This document shows positions 1 to 11,100 of a stretch of DNA of 31,364 bases, one piece after another. The stretch's first letter is position 1. Every line of letters starts with the position of its first letter. The notes beneath the pieces were generated by a model. It worked only from the letters and a program-made list of their open reading frames with translations. It was not told the origin of the DNA and did no database searches. Origin of the DNA: Kipferlia bialata (lineage: Eukaryota > Fornicata); assembly GCA_003568945.1 (NCBI GenBank), contig BDIP01000108.1, forward strand, positions 1 through 31,364, read 5' to 3'. The position numbers and the translations under genes are program-made.

Positions 1-8
1 CGGCGCGG

Positions 9-9
<1 letters not shown>

Positions 10-46
<37 letters not shown>
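10..46. repeat. Homopolymer G run at window edge
   Basis: Thirty-seven consecutive G bases follow a short GC-rich start. The run lies in or next to the last visible exon of the minus-strand gene to its right and would read as poly-proline there. It is most likely an assembly or contig-end artefact, so nothing left of about position 50 should be trusted as coding sequence. Confidence 0.8.
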
Positions 47-47
<1 letters not shown>

Positions 48-3000
48 TGCAGTGGATAGACTGAGTGACCAGTATGACTACTAAACATAAGCACCTGGCA
101 CTGCCACTGGGACAGGTCCCATGTCCGGCATGGAGGAGAGGTCCTGGCCGGCAGCCTCGGCATTCCTGACAGTGAGACAGATCAAGGGAAGTAGGCATCA
201 ATGACACTAAACCACAGAGTCCCAGAGAGACGGTTGTAACCCAGGAAGGATCAATGAGGGTATGAGAGGGATGTACCTGGTGAGGAACTGGGCGTCGATG
301 GCATAGGAGCCAAAGCCCATGGCGGCATTGCGTCTGTCAAAGAGAGCGCACTTGGACCTCAGGAACTTCTCGACACCTAGAGGTAAAGTGATTGGAATGG
401 GAATAGAGGGGGCAGCCAAGACTATAACCATATATTGAATATTGAACCAGTATTCATTCTAGGCGGGCGACCGAGGTCAGAAGTGCGTGGATACCTGTGA
501 GTCTCTTGACCTCATGCGACAGGACCCTGTTCTCAGCCAGGTATGTGGTGAGGGCACCCACAATGTCAACGGGGAGGGTGTCGTCCCTAGCGGCAGAGCG
601 AAGGGTGGACACGACCTGCGGGGTCAGGTATGATAGGTGATATGATTGAGACATACCTAGGAGACCATCCAACATATAGCAGTGCAGTGTATATGTATAT
701 ATACCTGGTCAGCGGGGGCAGTGGCGCTGGAGACTGCCGAGTACACTGCCTTCAGCCTCCTGAGCATGACGTCTGCCTCCTCTCTCACCCTGTTGTGCAG
801 GGCAGACAGGTGGGCAAGGTCGTCTCTGGAACGCACAAGGGCGAGTACTGAGTGAGTAAGGTGACCGAGTCTGCAATAATGTCACATATACTGAGAACAG
901 AGGCGTACCTAGGCTTCTCTCCGTGGGAGAGAGGGCCTCTGGGAGGTCCGAGGGAACCTCGACCTGGAGAGAGGCCAAGAGCTCACCAATGCGGTCCCTG
1001 GGGTGAAAGGGAGACATATCAATGCCGTGTATGAATAACTCAGTGTACCACCCCGTACCTAAGGGCATTGGCCGCCCGGATGGACTGGCCCGACACGGCA
1101 CCATCTGACACAACGCCCTCATCCCCAGACCCTGGGGTGAGAGCAATACAAGAGCAATATGAATACATATGGAAGAGACACTTCTCGTCTCCGAGTCACA
1201 GTCGTTGGATATGTGTGTAAGTGTCTGCATACCCTCTGTCATGGCAACTCCTAGAACCAGGTCTGCATCGTGCTTCTGGTACAGCGAGTGGATGTCACGG
1301 ATGCGCTCCTCGCACATCTGGACCCTCTGGGCCATGGCCTGCTGTCAGTATATATCATATATATGTACTGTAGTACATTATATATGTCAGTTTTAATGTC
1401 AGTATTAATGTCAGTATTAATGTCAGTATCGATATACATATTAGTACTGATAATGCCACCCCTTGCCTGGATAGTCTCCTCGTCCTGCTGTCTGGCCACC
1501 ATCAACTCCTCAATCTCAAGGGTGTGGGCGGACCTGGGGGTGAGACAGTATCAGTGCCAGTACCTATATATCTAGTACTGATACACAGACTGATACTGAT
1601 CTCAAGTGTGTGAGCAGACATGGGGGCCGTGAGAAAGAGCGGCTAGGATAGTGCACTACACCTCTCTGTACCTGAGGCGCCTGAGCGTGGCCAGCTCTGC
1701 CTGTATGTGCCTGGCGTCATCCATGGGCATCCCAGACTCCATCAGCGACTCCATCTCCAGGTTGATCTGACCAGACAGGGCCTGGGGGTGGGGGAAGGTC
1801 ATATAATGGCAATGTGATACCAAGTGCATTCATTGCACACGTGTTTGTGGCACACCATTATCGACTACTCATTACTATATACCTGTATGTGTGTGAGCAC
1901 TGCGGCCTGCTGTCCACGGGTGTCTGCGCCTGTACGCATGTGCCTCACCCTCTCCGTCTCTGCCTCAGCATCCCTCAGCCTCTGGGACAGCACGTCCACC
2001 TTGTAGTTGCAGGCAATGCGGTCCCTACAGAGTCAGAAAGGTATAAATGGGTCACAATAGCGGGAGAGAGTCCATATAAATACACCACCACATCTCCCCC
2101 TCAATACCTGTGCATGATGGCGCGTGCGCTGTCCCTCTCAGCGGCCAGTCTGGCAGACACAGCCTTCTGCTCGGCCAGCCTCTGCTTCAGGTCGGAGATG
2201 ACATACTCGCCAACCCTCTCCCTGTCTGGGCTGGACCACTCGAGGCCTGGGGGTGAGACTACATCGGGGACACACATACACTGATGCAACCGTACCCTCT
2301 CCGGGCTGTCCCCTCTCCTGTCTGAGCAGCGATGCCACCCTTGCCTTGTCCTGTGCACAGGCAATGCTCCTGGCCTGGGGGTAAGGAGAGGGGGCACACA
2401 GGGTACAGATGGTATAGAGGGTGTATAGGGTGTAGAGGGTATAGAGGGATACACGCCCCACTCACCTCAAGCTCATACCAGGTCAGCTCGGTCTGCACAG
2501 CTGCCACCTGTCCCTCGCCACTGTCTCTCTGCATCTCTCTCTCTCTGCCTCTCTCTCTCTCCCTGGGCACCTCAGTCTCTATGCTGTGGCTGTGGCTGTG
2601 TGTGTGGGTGTGTGTGGGGACGGGGGTGGCCCTGTCTCTGTCAGACCTCGACTCGGAGGGGCGGGAGTACGTGGGGAGGGCGGGAAGGGCTGGTGATGAG
2701 GAGGCAACGGAATAATGCAACTGACACTGAACCCCATTACCTGATGGGTCGTACTGAGGAGACTGGAACTCGTCCGAGAGCACCCTCTGCTGCAGAGTGG
2801 GGTTGGGCATGTCAGACACGGTGGGGGGCACGTCGCTCTCCACAACAATGCTGTCGGACTCTCTTGCCCTCTCCTCACTGTACCTAGGGTGAGGACCGTT
2901 TCTAAAATGTAACACAGACACTGAATGATGGAAACGATATGACGAACAAGGCCACCCCTACCTCTGACTGTTGAACATGTATCCAGAGGACATGGCGGAG

Positions 3001-4820
3001 ACAGGCTTCACAGTCACACGCTCCTGCTCCCTCTCTCTCTGCTCTCTCTCTCTCTGCTCCTGCTCCCTGGCCTCAGCCTCGGCTCTCTCCTTAGCCATCT
3101 CCTGCTCTCTCTCCCTCTCACGGTCCATCTCTCTCTCCTGCTCCATCTGCCTCTGAAGATCTCTCTCCCTCTGCCTCTCCATCTCAGCCTCTCTCTCTCT
3201 CTCTCTCTCCCTCTCCATGTCTCTCTCCCTGGCCTCCTCTCTCTCTCTCTCTCTGTCAGTCTCAGTCTCGATGGTCAGACTGGGCCTGGCAATCACGGGT
3301 CTGCCGTCGTGCCTCTCAGCCTCGCCCTCCTGGGGCAGGGGGGGAGCTGCATATACGGCAATGTCCTGTGTATCAGATACTATACTCATACTAGATCACA
3401 GTGTGAGCAGATGTACTAGATAGCAGCATATACGGCAATGTCATGGCATCATATGTGATAATAGTATGCAACGTAGTTACAGAAGAGGGGTAAGAAGAGC
3501 CCCAGAGGTCTACAAAGCTCAGACTAACAACCTCCAGTACCTGTACTGAAGAAGCCTCTGTCTCACTCTCTCTCTCCCGGGAGCTAGTGGGGTAGTCCAT
3601 AGCGTTAGGGTCCCTAGAGTTACCAGGGAAGGGAACTGAGTTGGAGGTGGGGATCCGCTCTGTCTCCACTGCGACGTCTCCGTCACTATCCTCTCCAACA
3701 CCCTCCCCCTCCCTCTCTGCCTCAACCCCCCTCCCTCTATCCAGCTGGGTCTGGGGGGACCCGTCATAGGTCACCTGGGACGCCTGATAGTCGGCGAAGT
3801 CTCCTGCACCTCCTGATGATTAGAGACCATTCAGAGACAGAGAGTGACACCTGTATCCTGAACCCACCTGTGATCAGACACTCAATCGAGGCAGGGCTCT
3901 GGAGGAAGTCGGCCAGAAGGGGCTCGACCGGCAGTTTGAAGTCCACGGAGAATGCCTGGTTGACGCTGAGGTTCTGTAGGAAGAACAGCATAACCAGCAG
4001 GTTGTAAATGGACTTGGCATCCCTTGGGTGAGAGGGAGGGCAACTATTATAACTGCTATGGCGTCCACACATGTAAACTGCCGGATAATCGCATCAACAC
4101 TGGAGCATGGCATAACAATACTCATCCCTCACCTAGCAATAACCTTGTTGAAGTCCACAATGTTGGTGGGGATTCCAAGGTCCTCCATGTACTGATGTGA
4201 GACTAATGACGACATCCAAGTGACTGACTGCTCTGGCGACACGCTCATCACACCTACCCACACATAATAGGAGTGGTGTTGCCAGACCCAACAACCCGAC
4301 AAACGTATAATACACATACCTGTGTGATGACGGCCCAGTTTGCCTCCATGGCCTCCATGGACTGAGGGCTCCAGCTGATGTCGGTGGATGCCAGGTCAGC
4401 CTGGGGGGTGAGCAGACTCACATGGCAACACATGTCAATAGCAAGGATAGAGCGACAATACGCCTAGAGGGCCACACAGATCCCCACATACCACATTGGG
4501 CCATATACTGTGGAAGAGCTGCAGGCATATCACTCCGTCCTTAATGCTGCTCCATCCTGAGAGTAAGAGGGAGTTAATACCCAAAGAGATAAAACTTTGG
4601 ATTCAATTCGGCAAGCATACACCTCATTTCGTGCCCTGTGGTTACTAAGATCACAATAGGACTCAAAAAGTACGTATGCAGTAATGCTGGGTCCTAGAGT
4701 CTCGCTGGATGGCCTATAAACACAAAAACGACGCTCACCCTTTGTAGGGAGGTCAGAAATATGAGCTGCCCACGCAAGTAGCTGGGCCTTGCCCACTGGT
4801 GACGTGTACACCTGATCCAT
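47..4820 (-). CDS. Calponin-homology (EB1-like) domain coiled-coil protein, 3' end missing
   Basis: Likely a microtubule-associated cytoskeletal protein. About 21 exons give roughly 900 residues from the ATG at 4820 (first exon 4739-4820). Residues 1 to about 140 look like an EB1-type CH domain: QLLAWAAHISDLP, then IKDGVICLQLFHSIWP, a helix EANWAVITQYMEDLGIP, and NLLVMLFFLQNLSVNQ. An acidic linker (exon about 3540-3811) follows, then an Arg/Glu-rich helix (about 2962-3347) with near-continuous ER/RE repeats, then ordinary coiled coil containing DLKQRLAEQKAV, QAELATLRRLR and VREEADVMLRRLKAVY. The exons join in frame at standard GT-AG sites except one GC-AG intron (1342-1466). The last clear exon is 95-165; a further acceptor at about 61 runs into the G run, so the C-terminus is unknown. 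The CH plus coiled-coil order recalls Hook- or spindle-type proteins, but I cannot name an orthologue. Confidence 0.8.
1342..1466 (-). other. GC-AG intron with tandem branch-motif repeats
   Basis: The upstream exon ends ...ATCCAG and the intron begins GCAAGG rather than GT; the acceptor is CTGACAG before QAMAQRVQM. Splicing here restores the frame (TIQ|QAMAQ). Plus-strand 1385-1429 holds about 3.7 copies of a 12-nt unit (tgtcagtattaa and variants). On the sense strand every copy carries ACTGACA, the same motif used as the actual acceptor. Confidence 0.6.
2962..3347 (-). other. Exon coding an Arg/Glu-rich charged helix
   Basis: Almost the whole exon reads as alternating R and E with occasional M, Q, A and D (for example MERERERERE and EQEMAKERAEAEAREQEQ). 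On the plus strand this appears as long CTCTCT pyrimidine tracts. Such sequences usually form single alpha helices or long coiled coils. The bias makes database matches to other charged proteins unreliable. Confidence 0.7.
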
Positions 4821-5266
4821 GTGGAACAGACAAACAGTCACTCACTTGTAAGCGTTGAAAGCAAGTCAGAGTAGGTGAATGTTAGCCGTTTTTGGAGAAG
4901 CAGAGGGTTCAGTCTCGGGCATCCAGGAGGATTCCTGGACTAGGATGCTCACAGGCAGGCAGTTGACAACGGACCAAACGAAGTACTAATGGGCTCTGCT
5001 TGAACACATTATGCAAAGAGCTCCTTCAAAGTGAAAGAATAATAGTTCTGTTCAAAACCCCAAAAAGAGACTGTGGCACTTCAGCAGAGAAGTACACACA
5101 CAGTGTGGGATAAATTACACACAACCTGGTAACATGACCACAAACTACAATTTACATCTTACACAGGAGATCTCCCTGTCCCTAACCGAACGGATCTCAT
5201 AACTTCAGACCGCTGAGCCCACCCACAACCACAGTCTAGCAGGAGTCATTGACTCAGTCACCCCCT
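4821..5266. other. Intergenic spacer between two minus-strand genes
   Basis: This stretch should hold the promoter of the CH-domain gene and the 3' end of the RIB43A-like gene. No open exon-like segment is visible. A short hairpin lies at 4923-4938 (CCAGGA, loop GGAT, TCCTGG), flanked by gcatcc/ggatgc. No recognisable promoter motif was found. Confidence 0.5.
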
Positions 5267-6281
5267 TCACCTGAAGCTCTTCATGAAGGACTCCTCAAAG
5301 AAGTTGGGCCTGGACCTATCGGCCTCAATGGCAGCCTGGGGTGAGCAGGATAGGGTAGGATGACAATATGAAAGGATAGCCGAGAACACTATATATAGAA
5401 ATATAGATGGTGTGTAGCCTCACCTGTCTCTCCTCGACAGTCATGTTCTGCCTCTGGTCGGCCAGCCTCTTGTTCTCGGCAAGGAGGTACTTCTCGTACT
5501 CAAGCCGGGCAGCGGCCTGGTCAGCCTCAATGTACTGTGGTGAGGTAAAAATGTATGAATACACACATATATGCTTAAATTGACGGAACTGGGTGGCAAG
5601 AATACGTCAGAGACCAAACAGTAACCTCTCCAACCACATTATGCAGTAGAAACAACACCAGTATACCCACATATAATCCATGTGCCTACCTCAGCAAACT
5701 GAGCGTAGTCTGCCATCTCCTTGGCAATGCGCTTCTCCTCCTCACGCTCCTCAGTGGCAAGACGGGCCTGGGTCAGAAGTGATGATAGACCAGAACAGGA
5801 GACAAAGGCACGCAAACATCCCCACAGCGTCACATATAGAGACAAGGTCAGGAAATCCAATTTCCCAGCAAAATAGTACCCACCTTCTCCTCTAGCAGGT
5901 TCTCCATCACACGCTTCAGCTCCTGCTGCATCTCCCTCTTGTCCTCCAGGGTTCCGTACAGGGCTCTGAGACGCTCAAACTCACGCCTCTGGTACTCCTC
6001 CTGCTTGGTCTTCACCCTAGCCATCTCCCTCTCGTATACCTCCACATCTGTGGTGTCGTTCTTCTTCCTAAAGGTAAGCCAGTGTAAATCGATGAAGAAA
6101 ATGCAGTCAGTCGCGGAAATAATGGGTCAGGGGCTGCAGGAGATCTGCAAAGACTGAGAATATGAAGAAGATCGCCACGACTGCATTGAATACAGCTCCA
6201 ACGAGATGACAAAACATATACATACGTTGGCTGACGAGGTGGGCGGCGAAGGATGCTCTGCTTCACGTAACCGCTGTTCAT
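5267..6281 (-). CDS. RIB43A-like coiled-coil axonemal protein
   Basis: Five exons encode about 165 residues from the ATG at 6281 (MNSGYVKQSILRRPP) to TGA at 5267-5269. After a basic N-terminus the chain is almost entirely coiled coil: EVYEREMARVKTKQEEYQ, then REMQQELKRVMENLLEEK, ARLATEEREEEKRIAKEMAD and LEYEKYLLAENKRLADQRQ. It ends RPNFFEESFMKSFR. From memory, RIB43A family proteins (inner proteins of doublet-microtubule ribbons) end with an ENLRLARQQ-type helix followed by (F/Y)F-x-QFN-x-SSR, which this end resembles. The protein is less than half the usual RIB43A length (about 370 residues), so it could instead be another small ribbon or basal-body coiled-coil protein. The ORF is intact and all four introns are GT-AG with CTNAC-type acceptors. 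Confidence 0.65.
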
Positions 6282-6402
6282 GGTCAGATTGAAGAGCTGT
6301 CATCAGGCGACTCAGGCAATGAAATCCCTTGCAAAAACATGATAAGGGTCTGGTCTGGTCGTTTCTGACCAGCCTTTAAGGCTGAGCCTTACTCTATTCA
6401 AG
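6282..6402. promoter_or_regulatory. Short divergent promoter region
   Basis: Only 121 bp separate the start of the RIB43A-like gene (minus) from the first small tandem gene (plus), so both promoters must lie here or overlap the genes. The segment contains AAAAACATGATAAG and a small dyad, GGTCGTTTCTGACC. No motif was recognised with confidence. Confidence 0.45.
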
Positions 6403-6760
6403 ATGGCCCCCAAGATAGGAATGGTTGAGCCCACTGTGGAGGGTAGGGCATTGACTGCTCAGGAGAGATGGGACCAGGCTATGCCTGTGGAAGTTCCGTA
6501 CGTGTTCTTCTATCTCTTTACTGTGAGGAGGTAGTATTTCTATCCGTTGACTCCAGGTTTCCTACTCTCTTTTGGTGTGCAAGCAATTATGAGGAGTACG
6601 ATGCTCTGCCACCAGCGGAGAAGGTTAAGGTCAGTGTCCGAGTCATTCTCTCTGATTGATGAGTTCTTCTTACCTCCAGGTCAACGGTAGGCTCAACCGT
6701 GAGATTGTTATCGTTAGAGGACGGCGCATGAAGACAGACGATATCAGGAAGTGGGTGTGA
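6403..6760 (+). CDS. Small tandem-duplicated protein, copy A
   Basis: Three exons (6403-6497, 6557-6629, 6680-6760) encode 82 residues from MAPKIGMVEPTVEG to RRMKTDDIRKWV, ending in TGA. Introns are 59 and 50 nt with ordinary GT-AG ends. Shared landmarks with copy B are FPTLxWCxxNxEEYxAL, the KVNxRL junction and a basic tail ending RKWV. No known family is recognised; the size and basic tail do not settle a role. An alternative ending is possible: GTGTGA at 6755 could act as a donor, joining RKW to an open segment 6901-7011 that ends SLVARLFNRPSICL. That would give a protein of about 117 residues. Copy B keeps the same option in the same frame. Confidence 0.6.
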
Positions 6761-7217
6761 CTCTTGTCTGGTTCTTGGCCGTCCGGTGAACAAGAAGCAG
6801 TACGGGTTTGCTAGCATTAGTGCTACCATCATAGGCACCACATAATATATGACATCTCGTATATGGTAGGTGTCAATGGTGTGCATATTCTCCCCGACAG
6901 GCAGTCGGGGAGCAGTCCTGCTCCTCCCATGCTGGGTTGTGCTGGCAGAGTCACCAGAGACATCAGAGTCTGGTGGCTAGGTTGTTTAATAGACCAAGCA
7001 TTTGTCTTTGACCGCTATTGTATGTGCTACATCCTCATTCAAAGATTCCATCACTATTATCACAGTCTCCATCTGCAGAATATTTACACCTGGTACGCAG
7101 ATAGTATTTAGAATCGATATATAGTATATACATTATATACAGAGTTATAAGCTGGGTTGCTAGCCCCTTATCACAAACTACTGGAAATGCCAGACACAAG
7201 ACTCAGCCTTTTCCGAG

Positions 7218-7599
7218 ATGGCAACCAAGATCGAAGGTGTTGAATATCCTGTGATCAGGGTGGACAAGTTGGACACGTCGGCTCCTCAGAGGAGACTGGA
7301 GAGGTTTATTGCTGGCGGCCGTGCTGAGCACTTATATCCGTACGTGTTCTTTTGGCTTGTGTGAGTATAGTGTGTCCGTTGACTCCAGGTTCCCTACCCT
7401 TGCTTGGTGTAACGACAATCACGAGGAGTACGTGGCTCTGTCAAATGAGGAGTGTATCAAGGTCAGTTTCCAAGTCATTCTCTCTGATTGATATATACTT
7501 CTTACATTCCAGGTCAACAGTAGACTCTGCGCTGAGCTAATTGTCATGAGACGACACCTTAAGGGGAAGAGGACAGACGGTATGAGGAAGTGGGTGTGA
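7218..7599 (+). CDS. Small tandem-duplicated protein, copy B
   Basis: Three exons (7218-7339, 7389-7461, 7513-7599) encode 93 residues from MATKIEGVEYPVIRV to KRTDGMRKWV, ending in TGA. The exon phases and splice positions match copy A exactly. The first exon is 27 nt longer and has almost no alignable protein beyond its first few residues, while exons 2 and 3 remain related (FPTLAWCNDNHEEYVAL, VNSRLCAELIVMRRH). As in copy A, a GTGTGA donor option at 7594 could lead to an open segment 7779-7886 ending SLVPRLFNRPSICL. The intervening 3' sequence contains a large palindrome absent from copy A. Function unknown. Confidence 0.6.
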
Positions 7600-7632
7600 C
7601 TCTTGCCTGTTTCTGGCATTCCTGTGAACAAG

Positions 7633-7683
7633 AAGCAGTACGGGTTTGCTAGCATTACTAATGCTAGCAAACCCGTACTGCTT
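7633..7683. repeat. Perfect inverted repeat, 25-bp arms with 1-bp spacer
   Basis: Arms 7633-7657 and 7659-7683 are exact reverse complements around a single C. A second small palindrome (ctaatgc, t, gcattag) follows at 7685-7699. Copy A has only one arm here (cagtacgggtttgctagcat near 6799), so the second arm was added after the tandem duplication. It lies in the 3' flank or optional third intron of copy B. Confidence 0.9.
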
Positions 7684-8125
7684 GCTAATGCTGCATTAGT
7701 GCTACCATCATAGGCACCACATGATATATTATATATGGTATCTATTATAGGTGTCAATGGTGTCCCCCTGCTCGACAGGTCTGGGAGCAGTCCTCCTCTT
7801 CCCTTGCTGGGTTGTGCTGGGAGAGACATCAGAGACATCAGAGTCTGGTGCCTAGGTTGTTTAATAGACCAAGCATTTGTCTTTGACCGCTATTGTATGT
7901 GCAACATCCTCATTCAAAGATTCCATCACCATTATCACAGTCTCCATCTGCAGGGCATATTTAGGGAGAGATGACAGAATTGTTACAATATACGTACTTA
8001 GATTGTATCTAGATACACCTCTGTACTACAGAGTTATAAGCTGGGTTGCTAGCCCCTTATCAAAAATTTCTGGCACTGGCAACAGGCGACCCCACCCCTC
8101 TTTGAGAGCCTGTCAGGCCTGTGGA

Positions 8126-11100
8126 ATGAGTACAGGTCCGTCGGCCTCTAGCCATGGCACTGATGAGCTTGTTGAGGTGAAGACCGAGGGAGGTGCTGTC
8201 TCTGGCGTGGGTGAGGTTGCAGTGAAGCAGGAGAGAGAGAGGTTTCTGCTGGGTGACACGCCTGGCCTAGGGGGTGGGGACGATGAGATGGGCGCAGTGG
8301 AGCTGGCATCAAGACCCATGTTCCAGTTCCTGGAGAACAACAGGTGAGAGCGAACATGCATTGGGTGGTACCTCAGATCCCAGACTCTGTGTATTGTAGT
8401 TACACAGCTTCTGTTCCTCACACCAGACTTGTGGTCACTCAGGACTACTTTATGTCCAGAGAGAACTACAGGTGAGCCAACAGTAAGTGTGCTGGGAGGT
8501 CTGCCCCTGCACTCTTCTCCATATTGTGTCTCTCATGCTCTACTCTGTGCTCCACCGTGGATCTCTCCCTGTTCTTGTAGGCAACAGACCCCACTTACCC
8601 ATTGATATAGATATGAGCTCGATCTAGAGTCTAGGCTTAAACCACCCTGCCGTTCCCACCCTGTACTCACCCCAGGGTGCCCCTGTTCTATGTGGCCATC
8701 AGGGTGTACTTTGCGGTCAAGCAGCAGTCCCAGTACCAGTCTGTGTTCACACTGTCCGACATTCTCAAGGTGCCACACAGTAGGGCTAGTGGTTGTCAGC
8801 CCCCTTTGGAATAGTGGCCTAGTATGTCCCCTCTTTACTGTTGGTTTCTCTATGGTGGTATGACACATATACATACATATCCCATGCCTCACCCTTAGAA
8901 CGTCGCCAAGACTGTCAACCACTTTGGGGGTGACCTCTACTTTGACACGGCCAGACTCCCAGACCAGCCAGGTCGGTGCCCCTCAGTGTGTCTATCAGTC
9001 TCTCTTTCTCTCTATGTATGTCTTGTCCATAGTGCTAATTGGGTTGGTGTCTGGTGTCTGTGTCTCTTGTATCTCACCCCTCAGTCTCTCTCTCTCTTTC
9101 TCTCTCTCTCTATATATATGTCATGTCTAGAGTACCCGAGTTGGTGTCTGTCTCTTGTATCTCTGAGTGACCCCAGACTCCCCATACCCCTTCGAGAACC
9201 CCCCCAGACAGAGCCTGCTGCCCGACCTGCCTGTGTCCCTGGCCGAGGAGAGGCAGAAGGAGAGAGAGAGCCAGAAGGAGAAGGAGGCAGCCATGCTCAG
9301 AAGGGGCATCAAGCCACCAGGTGGGGGGCAGGTCGATTCAGTTACTACACACTTTGTGCATATGTGTGTACTGCCTTGCTGTCAAATACAGTCTGTATGT
9401 TCACTCAGTGACGTCATATTCATCCCAACTGACTGTCAGCCAAGAGACGGGACGGGGGTGGTAGAGACAGGAAGAGAAGGCGGGAGAGAGAGAGAGAGAA
9501 GCAGGAGAGGGAGGAGAGGGAGCGGCTGCAGGAGGAAAGAGAGAGGAAGAGAGAAAGGGAGGAGGGCCAGCTTGCCGACAGTATCGATGTGGGAGGCATA
9601 GTGCTTCTGTTGCTGCTCTGGCCAGGTGGGTGCAGTGTGATCTATGTCTCCTATTCCCTGTATTCAAGTAGTTGTACCTGATTGTGGATGGATACCATAA
9701 CCATGTATCTAGATTGAGTGTCTCTACCGTTCCCCCTCCCCCTCCCCCTCACCCTCAGGAGGTAGGATGCAGCGCAAGAGGCCTGACAGGTCGGGGAGCA
9801 TCCCTGAGCCCCACATCCTATTCAACAGGTGAGAGCGTCGCGTGTCATGATTGGATAGTGGTGTCTCTCGTGAATCCGTTCCCCCTAGACTATCTCTGTT
9901 CATTTATGATATATGAGTGCACTGTGCTTGCCGTGTCTGACCTCCAGGGGTGAGGTGCGTGAGCCCTCTGTGGGTGAGATCAAGGGCCTCAGAGTGGTGG
10001 CAATCACCAGAAGCACAGAGTTCACAATGTGAGATGAGTATCTTCAATATATATACTAGTCTATGTATATTCATACGCATACAGATATCTTAGGCAATCA
10101 CCAGAAGCACAGGGTTCACAATGTGGGTTTGATTGTGGCATCTCCGTTGAGCTTGTAGCTAAGCACAGTGATTCTACATGATTCTACATGATTCTACATG
10201 ATTCTACATGATTATGTAGTTGACACCAATACAGAGCATCAATATATGTTTGTATGTATTCATGTGCATGTTTGTCTTACCCTCCAGCAACAGACAGCGC
10301 AAGACAACCTCTGAGCTTGAGCTGTATGCATACATGTACCTGTACTTCTGGTCCATGCACCAGCGCAGCCTCAACGAACTGACTGCTCAGAGGTTAGTAA
10401 TATATAATATATATGTATGTATATATATATATATATAGTCATGTAGTGGCACAGAGTTTAGTTAGATAAATACTATTAATCTGTTATAATAGTATATGTT
10501 ATACATATATGATTATACGGTATTGAGTAGTATACCGTATTATATTGTCCTGATGTTGATGACTGCCCAGAGGTTAGGTATACTGATACATATGCTGATA
10601 CTGCCCAGAGGACATTCGACGGATGTTGTTACGTAGTATTATGTATGTGACATAGTAGTGCATGACCCTCCCTCACCCCCAGTAGTGAGACCCATCCGGC
10701 CTCTATCCCCTTCCCCTTCATGTCTAGACTCTGGCAGGTGGGTACAGATGCCATTGCAGCTGACAGTGCTAGCTCTATATCGGAGGATATTTGTATATCG
10801 TAACACGTAATGCTATCCACCCCCTTCCTGCATGTATATCTATGTAAGTAACTACTGTTTATATATTACTATATACATGCCCCTCACCTGTCAGAAGATG
10901 GTGTCAAAGGGCAAGGTCCACCACATATCGAGTCACGAGATCCGGTTCAAGCCCAAGTATGAGATATACACCGCAGAGGAACTCATCGATGTACGTAGTA
11001 GTTCTGTACCCGCAGTTGGAGCATGTTTACCATGTGTATCATATTTCAATGAATGACTTTCTAGAACATTGCCATTCATCAAGCATACCCTCTGATACCA

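Larger units (their letters stand above)
6403..8080 (+). repeat. Tandem duplication (about 0.85 kb units)
   Basis: Unit 1 is about 6403-7191 and unit 2 about 7218-8080. Each holds a small three-exon gene, about 350 bp of 3' sequence and a closing block (7141-7191 and 8030-8080) that begins agagttataagctgggttgc. The segments before ccatctgcag (about 6950-7080 and 7820-7955) differ at only a few positions by eye, whereas the first coding exons barely align. Unit 2's closing block lies just upstream of the next gene at 8126, and unit 1's lies just upstream of copy B. Confidence 0.85.

Noticed and set aside
2748-2767. A possible 20-nt intron (GTAATGGGG ... GTGTCAG) in the CH-domain gene
   Set aside because: Removing it shifts the frame and reaches a stop, while reading through keeps one long open exon (about 2470-2886).
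3000-3260. Long CTCTCT tracts as a microsatellite or regulatory pyrimidine tract
   Set aside because: On the minus strand they are an uninterrupted exon coding alternating Arg and Glu that joins its neighbours in frame. They are coding low complexity.
7010-7190. A third coding copy within the tandem duplication, from plus-strand frames reading CLIDQAFVFDRYCMC
   Set aside because: The frame is open in both copies but lies in a different frame from the exons and is explained by near-identical flanks. It shows no separate start or splice context.
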